A DNA stretch of 64,000 bases, taken from NCBI GenBank assembly GCA_910587555.1, contig CAJULV010000008.1:33815-97814 (forward strand), given 5' to 3'. The stretch is from an uncultured Acetatifactor sp. (GTDB lineage Bacteria > Bacillota > Clostridia > Lachnospirales > Lachnospiraceae). Positions within the stretch are counted from its first letter, which is position 1. Each line of letters opens with the position of its first letter. This document shows, one piece after another, positions 59,614 to 64,000 of this stretch. Under the pieces are notes generated by a model. The model saw nothing but the letters and a program-made list of their open reading frames with translations, was not told the origin of the DNA and made no database searches. The position numbers and the translations under genes were made by a program.

Positions 59614-60768
59614 ATGACAAAAATTGACGTATTTTCCGGATTTCTGGGAGCGGGCAAAACCACTCTGATTAAGAAGCTTTTAAAGGAAGCGCTGGACGGC
59701 AGCAAGACGGTCCTGATTGAGAACGAGTTCGGTGAGATTGGTATCGACGGCGGTTTTCTGAAAGAATCGGGAATTGAGATTAAGGAGATGAATTCCGGCT
59801 GCATCTGCTGTTCCCTGGTGGGGGATTTTGGAACTTCACTGAAGGAGGTCATTGAAACATATGCGCCTGAGCGTATTCTGATTGAGCCTTCCGGCGTGGG
59901 AAAGCTGTCTGACGTGCTGAAGGCAGTGGAGAATGTGGCGGCTGACCTGGATGTGCAGGTAAACAGCGCGGTGGCTGTGGTAGACGCCGCAAAAGCGAAG
60001 ATGTACATCAAAAATTTCGGGGAGTTTTTTATCAATCAGATTGAATATGCGGGAACCATCCTGTTGACCAGGACGGATAAGGTGAGTGCGGAAAAGCTGC
60101 ATGAGAGCGTGAAACTGGTGCGCGACCATAATGACAAGGCTGTCATAATTACAACGCCGCTGGATGAACTGGAGGGAAAAGCAGTTCTGGAGACCATAGA
60201 GGGTGCGGATACGCTGGAAGATATGATGAAGGAAATGCTGGAGCATGCGAAGGAAGCGCATGAACACCACCATCACGAGGGAGAGTGCTGCGGCCATGGG
60301 CATCACCATGAGGAGGGTCATGAACACCACCATCACGAGGGAGAGTGCTGCGGTCATGGGCATCACCATGAGGAGGGTCATGAACACCACCATCACGAGG
60401 GAGAGTGCTGCGGCCGTGGGCACCATCACGAGGAGGGTCATGAACACCACCATCACGAGGGAGAGTGCTGCGGCCATGAGCATCACCATCACCATGCTGA
60501 TGAAGTTTTTACCAGCTGGGGAAGGGAATCACATGTTAAATTTACCGGTGAGAGGATTGAAGGTATTCTGACAGCCCTGGACAGCGGGGAATACGGGACG
60601 ATTCTCAGGGCGAAGGGAATGGTTCCTTCTGAGGACGGAACCTGGGTTTATTTCGATTATGTTCCCGAAGAGCATGATATCAGGACGGGGAAACCGGCGG
60701 TGACCGGAAAATTCTGTGTAATTGGTGCTGAATTAAAAGAGGATAAGCTGGAGGCGCTGTTCGGCTGA
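59614..60768 (+). CDS. CobW/G3E family GTPase with His-rich metal-binding repeats
   Basis: The product is 384 residues. The GTPase domain is classical: Walker A GFLGAGKTT (about 9-17), CxCC motif SGCICCSL (about 65-72) for metal, and TRTDK (about 153-157) for guanine. Between about 215 and 295 lies a repeat region with units EHHHHEGECCGHGHHHEEGH, then the CobW C-terminal domain (FTGERIEGILTALDSGEYG). G3E proteins deliver zinc or other metals to client proteins; His/Cys repeats here should store or sense zinc, nickel or cobalt. It stands 129 bp before a second CobW-like gene. Confidence 0.92.
   Translation: MTKIDVFSGFLGAGKTTLIKKLLKEALDGSKTVLIENEFGEIGIDGGFLKESGIEIKEMNSGCICCSLVGDFGTSLKEVIETYAPERILIEPSGVGKLSDVLKAVENVAADLDVQVNSAVAVVDAAKAKMYIKNFGEFFINQIEYAGTILLTRTDKVSAEKLHESVKLVRDHNDKAVIITTPLDELEGKAVLETIEGADTLEDMMKEMLEHAKEAHEHHHHEGECCGHGHHHEEGHEHHHHEGECCGHGHHHEEGHEHHHHEGECCGRGHHHEEGHEHHHHEGECCGHEHHHHHADEVFTSWGRESHVKFTGERIEGILTALDSGEYGTILRAKGMVPSEDGTWVYFDYVPEEHDIRTGKPAVTGKFCVIGAELKEDKLEALFG
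60262..60485 (+). repeat. 60-bp in-frame tandem repeat, nearly four copies
   Basis: Near-identical units begin around 60262, 60322, 60382 and 60442 (the last shortened). Each encodes a 20-residue unit with 8-9 His and two adjacent Cys. The third copy has Arg where others have His. High identity at the DNA level points to recent expansion. Confidence 0.95.
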
Positions 60769-60897
60769 CAATAAAATCTGTGAAAAGGTATAACGGGCGG
60801 CAAGGGTATTGCGGCATGTTGCCATAAGCATGGCAGGGTGTAAGGTATATCCGTGCCGCTTTGAGTACCCCAATCGGAAAGGCATGGATATTGGAAA

Positions 60898-61830
60898 ATG
60901 AAACCTGTATATATGATCAATGGTTTTTTGGAGAGCGGGAAAACGGAATTTATCAGCTTTACCCTGGCGCAGAATTATTTTCAGGTAAGGGGTAAAACGC
61001 TGCTGATTCTCTGTGAGGAAGGGGAAAAAGAATACGCCCCGGCGCTTCTGGAAAAAAGCCGTACAGAGGTGGAACTGATTGAACGGGAGGAAGATTTTAC
61101 ACCGGCAAACCTGACGGCCATGGAGAAACGCCATAAGCCGGAACGCATCATTATAGAGTATAACGGAATGTGGAATTACAAAAATGCAAAGCTTCCCTGG
61201 TACTGGAATATAGAGCAGCAGATTACTACCATTGACGGTTCCACATTTCCCATGTATTACACCAATATGCGTTCGCTGCTGGCGGAGATGATTCGTAAGT
61301 CGGAGATGATTATATTCAACCGCTGCGATGCGGTCAGGGAGCAGCTGAATTCCTACAGGAGGAATATCAAGGCTGTGAATCCGGATGCGGATGTGATTTT
61401 TGAGGATTCCAATGGGGAGATTGACGAAATCTTTGAGGAAGATTTGCCCTATGATCTGAACCAGTCCCCCATCGTGCTGGACAATGAGGGGTATGGAATC
61501 TGGTATCTGGATTCCATGGACCACCTGGAACGGTATGTGGGTAAGACGCTGCAGTTTGTGGCAATGGTGTTGAAGCCGGAAAATTTTCCGAAAGGATATT
61601 TTGTGCCGGGGCGCATGGCTATGACATGCTGCGCGGATGATATGGCTTTCTTGGGATATGCCTGTGAATATGCGGGGGCGGACGGCTTGAAGCAGAAAGA
61701 GTGGGTGAAGGTGACGGCTACGGTGGCGAAGGAATACTGGGCGGATTACAAGGGAGAAGGACCTATTCTGCATGCTGTCAGCGTAGAGAAAACCAAAGCG
61801 CCCAGGGAATCGATTATCAGCTTTTCGTGA
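60898..61830 (+). CDS. CobW-like G domain fused to a DUF1980-like domain
   Basis: The product is 310 residues. The N-terminal half is GTPase-like: GFLESGKTEF (Walker A, about 9-18) and IIFNRCD (NKxD-like, about 139-145), but there is no CxCC motif. The C-terminal third (about 215-310) has VAMVLKPENFPKGYFVPGRMAMTCCADD and WVKVTATVAKEY, which resemble the DUF1980/YcgQ C-terminal domain. In other Firmicutes YcgQ-type proteins are encoded next to separate CobW genes and a membrane partner. The fusion suggests a metal-handling function with the upstream G3E gene. No good ribosome binding site was seen before ATG 60898. Confidence 0.78.
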   Translation: MKPVYMINGFLESGKTEFISFTLAQNYFQVRGKTLLILCEEGEKEYAPALLEKSRTEVELIEREEDFTPANLTAMEKRHKPERIIIEYNGMWNYKNAKLPWYWNIEQQITTIDGSTFPMYYTNMRSLLAEMIRKSEMIIFNRCDAVREQLNSYRRNIKAVNPDADVIFEDSNGEIDEIFEEDLPYDLNQSPIVLDNEGYGIWYLDSMDHLERYVGKTLQFVAMVLKPENFPKGYFVPGRMAMTCCADDMAFLGYACEYAGADGLKQKEWVKVTATVAKEYWADYKGEGPILHAVSVEKTKAPRESIISFS

Positions 61831-61960
61831 GAAAACGCAGGGAGATATTACGCTTTTCCAAAGGATATGACTGTACCCTTTAACAGGTATTTGACAGCGA
61901 AATTCCGGGCAAAATGTGAATATTTCGTTTCCGGCTGATAGGGGTGGGGGAGGTTTTGAA

Positions 61961-62737
61961 GTGGAAAAGAAGAATTCCGATGAAAAAGAGATACAACAGC
62001 TGAAAAACCGTTTCCGTGATCTGGCGGACAAATCTTTCAGACAGGGGATTTATACGTTTACCGGCTTTCTGGGCTTAAGCAGCCAGGAACTGTTCTGGCA
62101 GGAGGAAACAGGGCTGAAGTATGCCGGATACAGGCTCAACGGGGGATATGAAGGTGCGGAGCGGGTGTTGATACGCTTCGGCAGTGGGGAGGATCTGGGA
62201 TACGAGACGGAATTTCCCATTGCCTGTATCCGGATTGCGCCGCTTGCACGGAAATTTGCGGATGAACTGTCCCACAGGGATTTTCTGGGTGCATTGATGA
62301 ATCTGGGAATTGAGCGGGATACCCTCGGTGATATTAAAGTTGCAGACGCCCAGGCGTACCTTTTTTGTCTGGATTCCGTCTCCGAGTTTATTTGCGGGAA
62401 TCTGACACAGGTAAAGCATACCAGCGTGAAATGCAGCCTGACGGAGGACGTCGGGGTACTTCCCACGGAGAAGCCGGTTCAGGTGATCCTGCATGTGCCA
62501 TCTCTGCGGGCGGACGCAGTACTGGCAAGGGTTTATGACTTGTCCAGGGAGAAAAGCATCGAGCTTTTTCGGGCCGGTAAGGTCTATGTGAACGGCCGCC
62601 GCTGTGAGGACAACGCCCGGAAGCTGAAGTGCGGGGAGACGGTAAATGCCAGGGGATTCGGGAAGTTTTCACTGTCAGGGGAACCCAGGGAGACCAGGAA
62701 GGGCAGGCTGGCGGTTGAAGCGGAGGTGTTCCGGTGA
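61961..62737 (+). CDS. ylmH: YlmH-type S4-domain RNA-binding protein
   Basis: The product is 258 residues from GTG 61961, 7 nt after GGGGGAGG. The N-terminal part is the YlmH fold (DKSFRQGIYTFTGFLGLSSQ, SHRDFLGALMNLGIERDTLGDI) and the C-terminus is an S4 domain (LARVYDLSREKSIELFRAGKVYVNGRRCEDN). YlmH sits in the cell-division/ylm cluster in many Firmicutes and has been tied to ribosome rescue; here the cluster is absent. It follows the CobW pair by 130 bp. Confidence 0.9.
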   Translation: MEKKNSDEKEIQQLKNRFRDLADKSFRQGIYTFTGFLGLSSQELFWQEETGLKYAGYRLNGGYEGAERVLIRFGSGEDLGYETEFPIACIRIAPLARKFADELSHRDFLGALMNLGIERDTLGDIKVADAQAYLFCLDSVSEFICGNLTQVKHTSVKCSLTEDVGVLPTEKPVQVILHVPSLRADAVLARVYDLSREKSIELFRAGKVYVNGRRCEDNARKLKCGETVNARGFGKFSLSGEPRETRKGRLAVEAEVFR

Positions 62738-62777
62738 TATTCGGGGCAGATTATGGGCGAGGTTTTGAGAGGTTCTT

Positions 62778-63743
62778 ATGTATTCATATACGGTGACACA
62801 ATGGCTTTTCTTTTTTTATATTTACTGTTTTGCCGGGTGGTGTATTGAGTCGGCGTATGTATCCTTTATGGAAAAAAAGCTGACAAACCGCGGGTTTATG
62901 AGGGGGCCGTTTCTTCCGCTTTACGGGAGCGGCGCGATTATGATGTTGGTGGTATCCATGCCTTTCAGAGGCCGGATTATTCTGACATATCTGGCCGGCT
63001 GTGTGGGCGCTACCGTCCTGGAATACGTGACAGGCGTAGTCATGGAGGCGCTGTTTAAAATGCGCTACTGGGATTATTCGGACAAGCCCCTTAATTTTCA
63101 GGGGCATATCTGCCTCGGTACATCGCTTGCATGGGGGTTTTTGACGATATTGATGACGGAGGCGGTACATGTGCCGGTGGAGCATTTGGTACTTTCCGTT
63201 CCCGGCCGGCTGCTGACAGTGTTGACTTATGTGCTGACGGTGGGGATAGCGGCGGATTTTGCCCTTTCCTTTAAAGCAGCCATAGACATCCGCAATGTGC
63301 TGGTCAGAATGGAGCAGGTGAAGCGGGAAATGCTGCATATCCAGAAACGGCTGGATGTCATCATTGCGTTGACGAACCAGGGAATGACAAATTATAAAAC
63401 GACCCTGGCGGAAAATGTGAGTACGGTGAAAGAGGAACTGGCCGAAGGCATGGGCATGTGCATCGAAGATGTGAGATCCGGTATTGAGAGCCGGCTGGAG
63501 ACCGTTAAGAACATTGTGCTGACAAAGCCGGCGGAATATTTTGTGGGAATCAAGGAAGAACTGCTGGAATTGAAGACAAAATATGCCGTGAATGTCGCGG
63601 ACAGAAATCGCCTCGGAAAAATCAGGGATTTTTTCCAGAGAGATATGATACGTTCCAATCCCAGAATGACTTCAAAGAAGTATGGCGAGGCTTTTGAAGA
63701 ACTGAAGAAGAGAATGGCGGAGAAGAAGGACAAAAAAGATTGA
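62778..63743 (+). CDS. CmpB-type putative ABC-transporter membrane protein (PF06541)
   Basis: The product is 321 residues with 5 membrane helices in the first 165 residues (YIYCFAGWCIESAYVSFMEKK, NRGFMRGPFLPLYGSGAIMM and YWDYSDKPLNFQGHICLGTSLAWG are the family hallmarks), then a helical cytoplasmic tail of about 150 residues rich in charged residues. The family is named as an ABC component but has no proven transport role. No ATPase gene is next to it. A terminator follows at 63750. Confidence 0.88.
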   Translation: MYSYTVTQWLFFFYIYCFAGWCIESAYVSFMEKKLTNRGFMRGPFLPLYGSGAIMMLVVSMPFRGRIILTYLAGCVGATVLEYVTGVVMEALFKMRYWDYSDKPLNFQGHICLGTSLAWGFLTILMTEAVHVPVEHLVLSVPGRLLTVLTYVLTVGIAADFALSFKAAIDIRNVLVRMEQVKREMLHIQKRLDVIIALTNQGMTNYKTTLAENVSTVKEELAEGMGMCIEDVRSGIESRLETVKNIVLTKPAEYFVGIKEELLELKTKYAVNVADRNRLGKIRDFFQRDMIRSNPRMTSKKYGEAFEELKKRMAEKKDKKD

Positions 63744-63749
63744 GAAAGG

Positions 63750-63774
63750 GAGCGGTTTTTACCGCTCTTTTTTT
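63750..63774 (+). terminator. Terminator after the CmpB-type gene
   Basis: GAGCGG and CCGCTC form a 6-bp stem around TTTTTA, followed by TTTTTTT (63768-63774). Confidence 0.85.
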
Positions 63775-63852
63775 ACTTAAGGACTATCCGGGAATGGCGG
63801 GCATGTATACGATAAATCAAGTTTTGGTTGAATTCCCTCGAATATGCCTGCC

Positions 63853-63881
63853 TTGTATCCAATTTCGCTTTGGGTTATAAT
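63853..63881 (+). promoter_or_regulatory. Strong sigma-A promoter at the right edge
   Basis: TTGTAT (63853-63858), a 17-nt spacer and a consensus TATAAT (63876-63881), with GGG before it. It must drive a gene that continues beyond the window. Confidence 0.72.
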
Positions 63882-63893
63882 ACAAGCAATCAT

Positions 63894-64000
63894 ATGCTGG
63901 ACGTACACGCGGAGGACCTGTCCTTCGTCACGCTCTGGCCGGAGTCGGAAGACGGCTATGCCGCCTGGCTTGCGCCAAAGGACGAATACCGCCGTCTGTT
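63894..64000 (+). CDS. Possible 5' end of a gene cut by the window edge
   Basis: An open frame runs from ATG 63894 to the end (MLDVHAEDLSFVTLWPESED, then GYAAWLAPKDEYRRL). It lies 13 nt after a consensus -10 box, so the transcript would be nearly leaderless, and there is no ribosome binding site. A GGAGG at 63911 could instead serve a later start. Composition looks coding, but the product cannot be named. Confidence 0.35.
   Translation, partial: MLDVHAEDLSFVTLWPESEDGYAAWLAPKDEYRRL

Noticed and set aside
60262..60485. Possible CRISPR array
   Set aside because: The units are directly adjacent with no variable spacers and are translated in frame in a CobW protein.
59836..60495. Met/Val-rich minus-strand frame over the His repeats
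   Set aside because: Its periodic sequence is just the complement of the 60-bp repeats; no independent support.
60733..62031. 432-codon open frame on the minus strand
   Set aside because: Antisense to the fused CobW gene and the start of ylmH; no recognisable protein and no ribosome binding site.
1..64000. tRNA or rRNA genes, insertion sequences, phage genes
   Set aside because: I looked for cloverleaf-like patterns in the gaps and for transposase, integrase or phage motifs and saw none; a tRNA or IS search program could still find something I missed.

Overview
The window looks like chromosome of an anaerobic, spore-forming Firmicute, most likely a gut Lachnospiraceae (Clostridia). The evidence is: sporulation and germination genes (gpr, spoIIP); an AGGAGG-rich set of ribosome binding sites; a CIRCE element before groESL; a tig-clpP-clpX-engB block; and families common in that group (JetA/JetC condensin, CmpB-type membrane protein, TraX-like protein, YlmH, AraC and LytTR regulators, LplB/LplC-type sugar ABC transporter). 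Base composition is moderately GC-rich and looks even. I found no rRNA, tRNA, CRISPR array, integrase or transposase.

Layout. 1-5.9 kb: the end of a three-gene SMC-like condensin operon of the Wadjet/MksBEF kind (JetA cut by the window edge, JetB-like, JetC), followed by a HEAT-repeat DNA-alkylation-repair-like gene. No JetD is seen downstream. 6.7-9.5 kb: two adjacent MATE efflux pumps. 9.7-13.8 kb: mnmA, a protein of unknown function with a duplicated 3' end, a zinc-ribbon protein and a TPM-domain protein. 13.9-16.8 kb: rpsT on the minus strand, then gpr and spoIIP. 16.9-18.9 kb: an AraC regulator, a DUF1905-like/cysteine-peptidase-like fusion and a small unknown gene on the minus strand. 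19.0-21.3 kb: groES-groEL under sigma-A and CIRCE control. 21.5-26.9 kb: a 59-residue protein and three large multi-pass membrane proteins, two resembling GT39/ArnT-type glycosyltransferases. 27.1-29.6 kb: a peptidase and an asparaginase. 29.8-35.1 kb: tig, clpP, clpX, engB and an AI-2E-family transporter. 35.3-37.6 kb: an ECF sigma factor, its likely membrane partner and a response regulator with a degenerate receiver domain.

37.7-45.3 kb is carbohydrate use: a GH13 enzyme, then a damaged locus for uptake and hydrolysis of fructosyl sugars. Here a LacI-type regulator (minus) and an LplB-type permease (plus) have both lost their 5' ends at one junction with microhomology. The second permease, the binding lipoprotein and a GH32 fructosidase are intact. 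45.8-49.5 kb: a LytTR regulator carrying an in-frame 45-bp tandem repeat, followed by an ABC exporter with two ABC-2 permeases. 49.6-54.5 kb, minus strand: an ABC-F ATPase preceded by what reads as a complete translation-attenuation leader, followed by tldD-pmbA. 54.8-58.3 kb: a TraX-like protein and another ABC exporter pair. 58.4-64 kb: pyrF, two CobW-type GTPase genes (one with 60-bp His/Cys-rich repeats, one fused to a DUF1980-like domain), ylmH, a CmpB-type membrane protein, and a strong promoter at the right edge.

Most of the window is ordinary core genome. The most interesting pieces are the ABC-F leader, the deletion junction in the sugar operon, the condensin operon without a visible JetD, the CobW-DUF1980 fusion, and the repeat-bearing genes. 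All family assignments come from reading motifs and overall similarity by eye; no database search was run.
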